DNA of 64,000 nucleotides, from contig NZ_CP058554.1 in assembly GCF_014109725.1 (NCBI RefSeq), positions 3,038,001 through 3,102,000 on the forward strand. Direction: 5' to 3'. Origin of the DNA: Comamonas piscis. GTDB lineage: Bacteria > Pseudomonadota > Gammaproteobacteria > Burkholderiales > Burkholderiaceae_C. The notes below the pieces were generated by a model. That model was not told the origin of the DNA and made no database searches. It worked only from the letters and a program-made list of their open reading frames with translations. The position numbers were made by a program, and so were the translations under genes. This document shows, in pieces, positions 1-6,943 of the stretch (positions are counted from its first letter, which is position 1; each line of letters opens with the position of its first letter).

Positions 1-120
1 CGGGGCAACCAGGCTGGCGGCGGGAGGGGTGGTTACACCCAACCGGCACGCGCCAACCAACCCGCACAGCAAAACGCGATGGCGTCGGCCTTTGCCAAGC
101 TGCAAGGCCTGAAGAAATAA
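1..120 (+). CDS. C-terminal tail of an upstream protein (partial, possibly Tex-like)
   Basis: Only the last 39 codons and a TAA stop lie inside the window. The tail is rich in Gly, Arg, Gln and Ala and ends NAMASAFAKLQGLKK. A basic low-complexity end like this is common in RNA-binding proteins and resembles what I recall of the Tex (YhgF) S1-domain protein of Burkholderiales. No folded domain is visible, so the identity is a guess; that a gene ends here is well supported by the terminator that follows. Confidence 0.55.
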   Translation, partial: RGNQAGGGRGGYTQPARANQPAQQNAMASAFAKLQGLKK

Positions 121-145
121 GCGCCGGGCTTGTCGCCTGTGCTGA

Positions 146-177
146 CCGCAAGTGCTACCCGGCCTTGCGGTTTTTTT
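146..177 (+). terminator. Rho-independent terminator after the leftmost gene
   Basis: A 7-bp perfect stem (CCGCAAG / CTTGCGG) with an 11-nt loop is followed by seven T residues, 25 bp after the stop codon of the upstream gene. Confidence 0.85.
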
Positions 178-287
178 ATGCGTGCATCGCAAAGCCTCAA
201 AAATCAGCCAAAGATGACAGCCGCTGCGCCGAATATTGGATGTAATAGCAGCTTGCGTTTCGCCCACCCTCCGAGCTCCCCCACCCC

Positions 288-2258
288 ATGCCACCCGACC
301 AGCCCGTGCCCGACGATGTGCCCCCGGCCCAGCCCGTTCCCGGGCCAAACCGACCGCCACGTGCAGAACCGCAAGACGGGAGCCGCACCGGGAGGCGCCG
401 CCGTATAGGCAGCTCGACCCAAGATACGCTGGCCCCGTTGCTGGCGATCGTGCCAGGTCTGCGGCTGATGGTGGGCATGGTCATTGCCGCCGTCGTCATC
501 TTGGGGCTGTATGTGGGCCGAGATGTGCTGCTGCCGGTGGCGTTGGCGGCCCTGCTGGGATTTTTCCTGGATCCGGCGGTGAGCCGGCTCAAGCGTTGGG
601 GCTTGCCGCGCGTGGTGTCGGTCGCCTTGGTGATGGTGCTGGCCTTGGGCGCGCTGGGCGCAGGCGCCATTTACGTGGGCGGCCAGGTGACCGGTTTGAG
701 TGCCGAGTTGCCGACCTACCAAAACACCATTCGCCAAAAGCTGCGCAACATCAAGCCGTACTTCAATGGCCCTAGCGTCTGGGATGGCGCCGTCAAGGTG
801 CTCAACACGGTGGAGACAGAAATTGCGCAAGGCGATGCGCGCGCACGCCGGGTGCAAAAGGTGGAAGTGCAGGAGCCGGCCGTCAAGCCGATTCAAAAGG
901 CGCTGGAGCTGCTGGGCAAGGTGGCTGAGCCGCTGGCCACTACCGGTATCGTTTTCTTGTTTGTGGTGTTGATCTTGCTGGACCGCAGCGGCCTGCAGGA
1001 CCGGTTGCTGCGGCTGATGGGGCCCAACACCCATATGGCGTCTGATGCGCTCGATGATGCTGCCACGCGCATCGGCCAGTATTTGCGCATGCAGCTTTTC
1101 GTCAACCTCAGCTACGGCGTGCCTATGGCGCTGGGCCTGTGGTGGATTGGGGTGCCCGGCGCAATTCTGTGGGGCATTTTGGCGGCGGTGCTGCGCTTTG
1201 TGCCCTATATCGGGCCCATGGCGTCTGCCGTTTTCCCGCTGACCTTGGCGTTTGCGGTGGACCCGGGCTGGAGCCTGCTGCTGTGGACCTTGGCGCTGAT
1301 TTTATTGCTGGAGCTGCTGAGCAACAACGTGGTTGAGCCCTGGCTGTATGGCGCGAGCACGGGTCTGTCCACCTTGTCGATCATTCTGGCGGCAACCTTT
1401 TGGACGGCGTTGTGGGGCCCCATTGGCCTGATTTTGTCGACGCCGCTGACAGTGTGCCTGCTGGTGCTCGGGCGCTATATCCCAGGAATGGGATTTTTAG
1501 AGATTTTGCTGGGCAGCCAGGCGGTGTTTGACCCGCCGGAGAAACTGCTGCAGCGCCTGTGGCGCGGTGATGTGGACCAGGCCATCGACGTGGCTTCGGA
1601 AAATATCGACCAGGCGCTACCGCCCAAGCCCAGCCAGCAAGAACAGGCGATAGCAGTCACCCATTTCTATGACGAGGTCGCCGTGCCGGCACTGACCATT
1701 GCCGCGCAGCAGTACCGCAACGCCGCTAGCCCGCCGCAACGCCAGCGCCTGTCGGAGGCGGTGGCCATGCTGCTCAGCGGTTTGCAGCGCCACTACCGGC
1801 CCGCAGCACTTGCGCCGGTGGCAGAAGGCCAGCCGCCGACACCCACCATGGTCTGTGTCGGTATGCAATGGGATATTGACCGGCATGCCGCCACCATGGC
1901 CGCCCATGCCTTGCAGCTGAACGGTGTCGACAGCAGCACGCGTGCGGTGTCGATCGACACGGTGCTGCGCCAGGGCGATCTCTCGCTCTACGACGGCGTG
2001 CGGCATCTCTGTATTTGCAGCTTCCACCCCAATCCGCTGGGACGGCTGGGCCAAATGTGCGAGAGCCTGCGCCGGCGCTGTCCGCAGCTCAGCATCACCG
2101 TTCTGCTATTGGGCGCGCAGGGCAGGGGGCCCATGCGGGCAGAGACCTTGGGCAGCATGCGCGCACACCATGCCGTCTACCAGATCAGCGAGTTGACGCG
2201 CTTGGTAGTGGGGGAGCCAACCACCACCATGAATGCAGACAAGCCGCTTTCGCTGTGA
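288..2258 (+). CDS. AI-2E / PerM-family membrane transporter with an extra C-terminal cytosolic domain
   Basis: This 656-residue protein has the hydrophobic pattern of the PerM (AI-2E transporter) family: two helices near residues 60-110, a soluble insert, then a dense membrane block near residues 205-410 with the family-like run RFVPYIGPM and a PIGLILSTPLTV end. Usual members have about 350 residues. Here roughly 240 more follow: a helical stretch (about 450-500) and an alpha/beta unit (about 520-640, beginning VCVGMQWDIDRH). That tail resembles the cap plus Rossmann layout of B12-binding domains, but the DxHxxG cobalamin motif is not present. Proteins of this family export or exchange small molecules or ions; the substrate cannot be read from sequence. 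The ATG at 288 has only a weak ribosome binding site, and its N-terminus is a Pro/Arg-rich tail. It stands alone and converges on a LysR gene. Confidence 0.85.
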   Translation: MPPDQPVPDDVPPAQPVPGPNRPPRAEPQDGSRTGRRRRIGSSTQDTLAPLLAIVPGLRLMVGMVIAAVVILGLYVGRDVLLPVALAALLGFFLDPAVSRLKRWGLPRVVSVALVMVLALGALGAGAIYVGGQVTGLSAELPTYQNTIRQKLRNIKPYFNGPSVWDGAVKVLNTVETEIAQGDARARRVQKVEVQEPAVKPIQKALELLGKVAEPLATTGIVFLFVVLILLDRSGLQDRLLRLMGPNTHMASDALDDAATRIGQYLRMQLFVNLSYGVPMALGLWWIGVPGAILWGILAAVLRFVPYIGPMASAVFPLTLAFAVDPGWSLLLWTLALILLLELLSNNVVEPWLYGASTGLSTLSIILAATFWTALWGPIGLILSTPLTVCLLVLGRYIPGMGFLEILLGSQAVFDPPEKLLQRLWRGDVDQAIDVASENIDQALPPKPSQQEQAIAVTHFYDEVAVPALTIAAQQYRNAASPPQRQRLSEAVAMLLSGLQRHYRPAALAPVAEGQPPTPTMVCVGMQWDIDRHAATMAAHALQLNGVDSSTRAVSIDTVLRQGDLSLYDGVRHLCICSFHPNPLGRLGQMCESLRRRCPQLSITVLLLGAQGRGPMRAETLGSMRAHHAVYQISELTRLVVGEPTTTMNADKPLSL

Positions 2259-2312
2259 CAGCGCCGGTGGATGGAAGCCTGAGGAGGGCGGTTGCAGGGC
2301 GGCCCGGCATGG

Positions 2313-3212
2313 TCAATCGAAAGGCCGCTCGCGCAGCGTGTCGACCACATGATCGACAAAGCAGGTGATGCGGGCGGCTAAGGCCGTATTGCGGTAGTAC
2401 ACCGCGTGTATGGACTGACGCACATCCAGCAACTGGTCTTGTAGCAGTGGCAGCAAAGCGCCGCTTTCGCGGTCCGTGCGGGTCATAAAATCCGACAGGC
2501 AGACAATGCCCAAGCCGACCAAGGCCATATGGCGCAAGGTCTCGCCGCTTGATGAAGAAATCGCCGGCTGGATACGCAATAACTCCGCACTGCTATCACG
2601 TAGCGGCCAATCGTTCAGAGATTCGGGCTGGGTAAAGCCCAGCAACACATGCTGGGCCAACTGCTGGGTATCGGTAGGCGTGCCATGGCGGGCCAGATAG
2701 CCGGGGCTGGCGAGCACCCGGATGCGGCTGCTGCCCACCGGCCGCGCATGCAGGCTGGAATCCTTGAGCGCGCCAATGCGAAACGCCACATCGCTGCGCT
2801 TTTCGATCAGATCGACAATGCCTTCATGCGAGTGCAGCTCCAGCTCCACCTCGGGGTATTTCGCGCGAAAACTCTCAACCAGCGGCACCAGCACATGCAG
2901 CATAAAGGGCGTGGCAGCATCGACCCGCAGGCGCCCGGCGGGCCGCACGCGCCGGGCCGCCATCAGCTCCTCGGCCTCATCCACAGACACCAGAATGGCG
3001 CGCGCCCGCTGCAAAAAGGCGGCACCTTCCTCGGTCAGCTCCAGGCGGCGGGTGGTGCGGCGCAGCAGGGTGGTTTGCAGCTTTTCCTCCAGCCGGCCCA
3101 AAGTGCGGCTGGTGGCAGAGACGGTCTGGTCCAGCAACTCCGAGGCGGCTGTGATCGAGCCGGTATCGACCACGGCTACAAAGGCCTGCAGTTCATCGAG
3201 CGTGGTCTTCAT
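2313..3212 (-). CDS. LysR-family transcriptional regulator
   Basis: 299 residues. The N-terminal winged helix-turn-helix (about residues 3-62: LQAFVAVVDTGSITAASELL, then RTLGRLEEKLQTTLLRRTTR) is typical of LysR regulators and is followed by the two-lobed effector domain (about 90-295). It is divergent from the MFS gene at 3452, and dkgB follows that. A LysR gene beside a 2,5-diketogluconate reductase B gene is also the arrangement in E. coli (yafC beside dkgB), so it probably controls the neighbouring transporter and reductase. The effector is unknown. A long palindromic repeat occupies most of the shared intergenic region. Confidence 0.93.
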   Translation of the reverse strand: MKTTLDELQAFVAVVDTGSITAASELLDQTVSATSRTLGRLEEKLQTTLLRRTTRRLELTEEGAAFLQRARAILVSVDEAEELMAARRVRPAGRLRVDAATPFMLHVLVPLVESFRAKYPEVELELHSHEGIVDLIEKRSDVAFRIGALKDSSLHARPVGSSRIRVLASPGYLARHGTPTDTQQLAQHVLLGFTQPESLNDWPLRDSSAELLRIQPAISSSSGETLRHMALVGLGIVCLSDFMTRTDRESGALLPLLQDQLLDVRQSIHAVYYRNTALAARITCFVDHVVDTLRERPFD

Positions 3213-3253
3213 GGTTGCGCTGGCGTCAAAGGATTTTGGTGGCGATGGTACCG

Positions 3254-3417
3254 AAGGATCCTCTGCAAAAGCTCCCTGCCGTGGTCTGAATGCGGACTCG
3301 GGCGATCCGCTGCGTTGTCTTCCTTGTCAATAGCTCGCTATTGACTGCAAAAGACGCCTTGCGTCTCATCCCGATCCGCATCCATCCCATTCGGCGAGGG
3401 CTTTGCAGAGGATCCTT
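3254..3417. repeat. 164-bp imperfect palindrome between divergent LysR and MFS genes
   Basis: Two arms of 82 bp meet at 3335/3336. The outer ends match for about 16 bp (AAGGATCCTCTGCAAA at 3254; its reverse complement ends at 3417) and the centre is a perfect TCAATAGC-TC-GCTATTGA (3327-3344). In between the match is partial, with GATGCGG/CCGCATC-like blocks conserved. A smaller hairpin AGACGC-CTT-GCGTCT lies at 3352-3366. The layout suggests a dispersed palindromic element (REP/MITE-like) or a long RNA hairpin. It lies between 42 bp upstream of the LysR start and 35 bp upstream of the MFS start. Confidence 0.75.
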
Positions 3418-3451
3418 AGTCTGCAAATATTAGCAGGGCACACTAGAGGCT

Positions 3452-4630
3452 ATGAAGTCTTCCGCTGTTCTGTTTGCCCTGGCCATTGGCGCTTTCGCCA
3501 TTGGCACCACCGAGTTTGCCCCCATGGGGCTGTTGCCCGTCATCGCCCAGGGCGTGGATGTGAGCATCCCCACCGCCGGCATGCTGGTGTCTGCCTACGC
3601 CGTGGGCGTGATGCTGGGCGCGCCGGTGATGACCTTGCTGTTCAGCCGCTTTGGCCGGCGGGCCGCGCTGGTCAGCCTGATGCTGATTTTTACCGTGGGC
3701 AATCTGCTCTCGGCACTGGCCCCCGGCTATACGACCTTGCTGCTGTCACGCTTGGTGACCAGCCTCAACCATGGCGCTTTCTTTGGCATTGGCGCCGTGG
3801 TGGCGGCCAGCGTGGTGCCCAAGGACAAGCAGGCCAGCGCCATTGCAGCCATGTTCATGGGACTGACGGTGGCCAATATCGGCGGCGTGCCCGCTGCCAC
3901 CTGGATCGGCCAGCAAGTGGGCTGGCGGCTGGCCTTTGCCGGCACGGCCGCGCTGGGCCTGGTCACGATCGCTGCGCTGTGGATGGTGCTGCCTAAAGGC
4001 GCGCCTGGCACACGGCCCGATGTGCGCCGCGAACTGAAGGTGCTCACGCGCCCCGAGGTGCTGCTGGCCATGGGCACCACCGTGCTGGGCGCCGGCTCCA
4101 TGTTTACGCTTTACACCTATGTGGCCCCGGTGCTGACCGAGATCACCCATGCCAGCCCCAGCTTTATCGCCTTCGCACTGGTGCTGATTGGCGTCGGCTT
4201 CACCATCGGCAACAGCCTGGGCGGTCGCCTGGCTGACTGGTCACTCGATGGCGCCACCCGACTGATTCTGCTGGCCCTGGCCCTCATCATGCTGGTGCTG
4301 CCTTGGGCGCTAACCAGCCATGTGGGCGCAGGCATCGGTCTGGTGGTGTGGGGCGCTGCTGCTTTTGGCATGGTGCCGCCCGTGCAGATGCGGGTGATGC
4401 AGGCGGCGGCCGAGGCGCCAGGCCTGGCTTCGTCCGTCAATGTGGGCGCCTTCAACCTGGGCAATGCCGTGGGCGCTGCGTTGGGGGGCGCCGTGATTAG
4501 CCAAGGGCTGGGTTATGAGGCCGTGCCCTGGGCAGGTGCTGCACTGGCGGCGGCTGGCCTCGGTCTTGTGTTTCTCCAGGGCCGTATGCGCCGAGGGCAA
4601 GCTTTGTCGGTGACGGCTGCCAAGCTTTAA
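3452..4630 (+). CDS. MFS transporter, DHA1 / AraJ-YdhP type
   Basis: 392 residues in 12 predicted membrane helices. It opens FALAIGAFAIGTTEFAPMGL, the signature of the AraJ/YdhP/SotB branch of drug or sugar-exporting MFS proteins, and has the cytoplasmic loop motif SRFGRRAAL (about residues 64-72). It is an inner-membrane proton-coupled exporter; the substrate is not evident. It is divergent from the LysR gene and followed by its own terminator and then dkgB. The ATG at 3452 lies shortly after the 164-bp palindrome, so its promoter must overlap or lie within that repeat. Confidence 0.92.
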   Translation: MKSSAVLFALAIGAFAIGTTEFAPMGLLPVIAQGVDVSIPTAGMLVSAYAVGVMLGAPVMTLLFSRFGRRAALVSLMLIFTVGNLLSALAPGYTTLLLSRLVTSLNHGAFFGIGAVVAASVVPKDKQASAIAAMFMGLTVANIGGVPAATWIGQQVGWRLAFAGTAALGLVTIAALWMVLPKGAPGTRPDVRRELKVLTRPEVLLAMGTTVLGAGSMFTLYTYVAPVLTEITHASPSFIAFALVLIGVGFTIGNSLGGRLADWSLDGATRLILLALALIMLVLPWALTSHVGAGIGLVVWGAAAFGMVPPVQMRVMQAAAEAPGLASSVNVGAFNLGNAVGAALGGAVISQGLGYEAVPWAGAALAAAGLGLVFLQGRMRRGQALSVTAAKL

Positions 4631-4647
4631 ACCGCGTGGGCTGAAAG

Positions 4648-4686
4648 GCTCCTGGTGCAGACATCTGGCTGCACCAGGAGCTTTTT
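4648..4686 (+). terminator. Rho-independent terminator after the MFS gene
   Basis: A perfect 13-bp stem (GCTCCTGGTGCAG / CTGCACCAGGAGC) with an 8-nt loop is followed by five T residues. Confidence 0.9.
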
Positions 4687-4891
4687 GCGTTCTAGCGGTG
4701 ATGCTGCGTCGACGGGATGGCAGCGTGCGCTAATCATTGATATTTATTCAAAAGAATATTGCGGATACAGGGCTTTATCCGCAAGGATGAAAAGCGCACA
4801 CTGGATGCCAATGCGATGAGGGCTTGGCTAAATTACTGCCGATGCAGGCCCGCCGCTCATCGTTCTCTGTATTTTTCTCAAGGAGTTTTTC

Positions 4892-5695
4892 ATGGCTATT
4901 CCTCGATTTGGCGTTGGTACTTTCCGTCTGCAAGGCCAAGTGGTCGTCGATTCGGTGCGCAACGCACTGGAGCTGGGCTACCGGGCAGTCGATACCGCGC
5001 AGATCTACGGCAACGAAGCCGAAGTGGGCCAAGCCATTGCCGACAGCGGCGTGGCGCGCGAAGAGCTGTTTGTCACCACCAAGATATGGACCGACAACTA
5101 CAGCCAGTCCAAGCTGATTCCCAGCCTGAAAGACAGCCTTAAAAAGCTGCGCAGCGACTATGTGGATCTGACCCTGATCCACTGGCCTGCACCCGGCAAT
5201 GGCGTGGCGCTTCAAGAGTTCATGACGGCGTTGGCAGAAGCCAAAGCCCAGGGCCTGACCCGCCAGATTGGCATCTCCAACTTCAACATCGACCTGACCC
5301 GCCAGGCCATCGCCGCCCTGGGAGCAGGGGAGATCGCCACCAACCAGATCGAGCTGAGCCCTTACCTGCAGAGCCACCAACTGACGGCCTTTCTCCAGGA
5401 GCAGGGCATTGCCGTGACCTCGTACATGACGCTGGCCTACGGCAAGGTGCTGAAGGACCCGGTGCTGGCCGAGATCGCCAGCAAGCACCAGGCCACCGTC
5501 GCCCAAGTCGCGCTGGCCTGGGCCTTGCAACTGGGCTACGCCGTCATCCCGTCTTCGACCAAGCGCGAGAACCTGGCCAGCAACCTGCTGGCCCAGCAAC
5601 TGGTGCTGGATACCAATGACATGGCGCGTATCGCCCAATTGGAGCGCAATGGCCGTGAGGTGAATCCTGAGGGACTGGCGCCTATCTGGGATTGA
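4892..5695 (+). CDS. dkgB: 2,5-diketo-D-gluconate reductase B (aldo/keto reductase)
   Basis: 267 residues, the same length as E. coli DkgB. It is an NADPH-dependent aldo/keto reductase of the cytosol. Visible family features are the catalytic Asp and Tyr in VDTAQIYGNE (about residues 31-40), the Lys in TTKIW (about 68), the His in LIHWP (about 98), GISNF (about 126-130), and the phosphate-binding end VIPSSTKRENLASN. An AAGGAG ribosome binding site sits 7 bp before the ATG at 4892. It follows a LysR/MFS pair, matching a role in keto-sugar or methylglyoxal detoxification. Confidence 0.92.
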   Translation: MAIPRFGVGTFRLQGQVVVDSVRNALELGYRAVDTAQIYGNEAEVGQAIADSGVAREELFVTTKIWTDNYSQSKLIPSLKDSLKKLRSDYVDLTLIHWPAPGNGVALQEFMTALAEAKAQGLTRQIGISNFNIDLTRQAIAALGAGEIATNQIELSPYLQSHQLTAFLQEQGIAVTSYMTLAYGKVLKDPVLAEIASKHQATVAQVALAWALQLGYAVIPSSTKRENLASNLLAQQLVLDTNDMARIAQLERNGREVNPEGLAPIWD

Positions 5696-5719
5696 GCGGG
5701 GAAGGGCGTTGGTATGAAT

Positions 5720-5744
5720 GGCCTGCCGCAGTGCAGGCCTTTTT
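5720..5744 (+). terminator. Rho-independent terminator after dkgB
   Basis: The 7-bp stem GGCCTGC / GCAGGCC with a 6-nt loop is followed by five T residues. Confidence 0.82.
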
Positions 5745-5801
5745 ATGCAAAGGAGCCGGCTGAGCCGCTAGGATGCGCGCAAACAATACGTAAGGAAATG
5801 T

Positions 5802-6326
5802 ATGCGCATCCTGATAGCGCTGGGTTTGCTGCTGACAGGCGCTGCCCAGGCCCAAGAGGTGTACCGCTGCGGCAATAGCTATAGCTCCGAGCCCTGCAAA
5901 AATGCCAAGACCATTGATGTCACGCCTGCAGTCAGCAACCCGCATGGACCGCTGACCCGACTGATCTACCTCTGTAAACGACCGGATAATACCGAGCTGT
6001 GGTGGATTGACCGACCATGTTCACAGGAGCGGTGGGACCTGATCGAGGGCGTCAGGGTGCCCAGCAATGTGGACTGGAAAACCCAAATGGCCATTGCCCA
6101 ACGAAAACGGGCGGACGATGCGCGGCGAGCCAGGCATGCGCGTCATCATTACCATTCGGCTGCGCCTGGCAGTGGACGATCCAACGAGGCGCGTTGCGAG
6201 GAATTTAGGCAAAGGGTGGAATATTTGGATTCCGCCGCCAGGGCTGGCGGTACCGCACGCAAGATGGAATGGATCCGTGAAGAACGGCAACGGGCGCGGG
6301 ACGAGCAATTCCGGGCCGGGTGCTGA
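5802..6326 (+). CDS. Hypothetical periplasmic protein with a DUF4124-like N-terminus
   Basis: 174 residues. Residues 1-18 form a Sec signal peptide (MRILIALGLLLTGAAQA, then QE). The next segment, VYRCGNSYSSEPCKNAK, looks like the start of DUF4124-type envelope proteins (a Tyr-x-Cys ... Pro-Cys pattern). The C-terminal half is very basic and helical, with many Arg and His, and ends in Cys. The start has a TAAGGAAATG context. Function is unknown; a small membrane protein gene follows 81 bp later. Confidence 0.7.
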   Translation: MRILIALGLLLTGAAQAQEVYRCGNSYSSEPCKNAKTIDVTPAVSNPHGPLTRLIYLCKRPDNTELWWIDRPCSQERWDLIEGVRVPSNVDWKTQMAIAQRKRADDARRARHARHHYHSAAPGSGRSNEARCEEFRQRVEYLDSAARAGGTARKMEWIREERQRARDEQFRAGC

Positions 6327-6407
6327 GGTTCCTGTTACAGCCCTTGCATGCGCTGAAGGGTTGACGACCGGCAGGCAGCTACACTGCGCAGCAGGAGGAA
6401 CGGCACG

Positions 6408-6668
6408 ATGGATTGGGCAAGATGGCAGATGGAAATTGACCGGCAAGTCGCTTGGATGCTTTTTTGGTCGTTGGTGGGAACGGTGATTTCGTTCTGGGTC
6501 GGCTATGAAATCTTGAAGTCCGCGATCAAGAATGGCATCAACGCGTCGAAATTGGGTGACCGCCAGAAGTTGTTGCAGCCAGCGCCGCCACCGGTTGCGC
6601 CTGCAGGCTACCGCTGGGTGCTGGTCAAAGACGACAAGTCAGGGCCCGACATACGGCCTGAGCGCTGA
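6408..6668 (+). CDS. Small single-span membrane protein, unknown function
   Basis: 86 residues. An AGGAGG ribosome binding site lies at the right distance from the ATG at 6408, which supports translation. One hydrophobic span (about residues 15-36, MLFWSLVGTVISFWVGYEIL) is followed by a short polar tail with a Pro-rich linker (LLQPAPPPVAPAGYRWVLV). I do not recognise the family. It is probably co-transcribed with the hypothetical gene upstream. Confidence 0.62.
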   Translation: MDWARWQMEIDRQVAWMLFWSLVGTVISFWVGYEILKSAIKNGINASKLGDRQKLLQPAPPPVAPAGYRWVLVKDDKSGPDIRPER

Positions 6669-6741
6669 GCGCGAGAAGCTGAAGGATCCAGGTCACGTTG
6701 AAAGTTGTGCAGCTACCAAGGCTGAAGCTTGCTACTTAGGT

Positions 6742-6932
6742 AATTGATACGATGTATATTATGTTAAGTCGAATTTCTACCTAGCTGCGCACTACCACTT
6801 CTCCGACAACATCAAACCTGCCCCGCCGCTGGGAACCGAAGTTACTTTGTTGCCAAACCGAGGGTTAACCACGGCGGATGCAGCCTTTCGATCTATCGTT
6901 TTACTAAGACAATTTCGTGTCAATTGATACGA
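6742..6932. repeat. 11-bp direct repeats flanking an AT-rich leader segment
   Basis: AATTGATACGA occurs at 6742-6752 and again at 6922-6932, the second copy just upstream of the ggt ribosome binding site. The 169 bp between them are poorer in G+C than the surroundings and hold no ORF with a convincing start. It could be a chance repeat, an operator pair or an insertion footprint. Confidence 0.35.
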
Positions 6933-6943
6933 GGAAAAGTTAT

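Noticed and set aside
4759..5142. 127-residue plus-strand ORF overlapping the dkgB start
   Set aside because: It is out of frame with dkgB, lacks a ribosome binding site and gives no recognisable protein.
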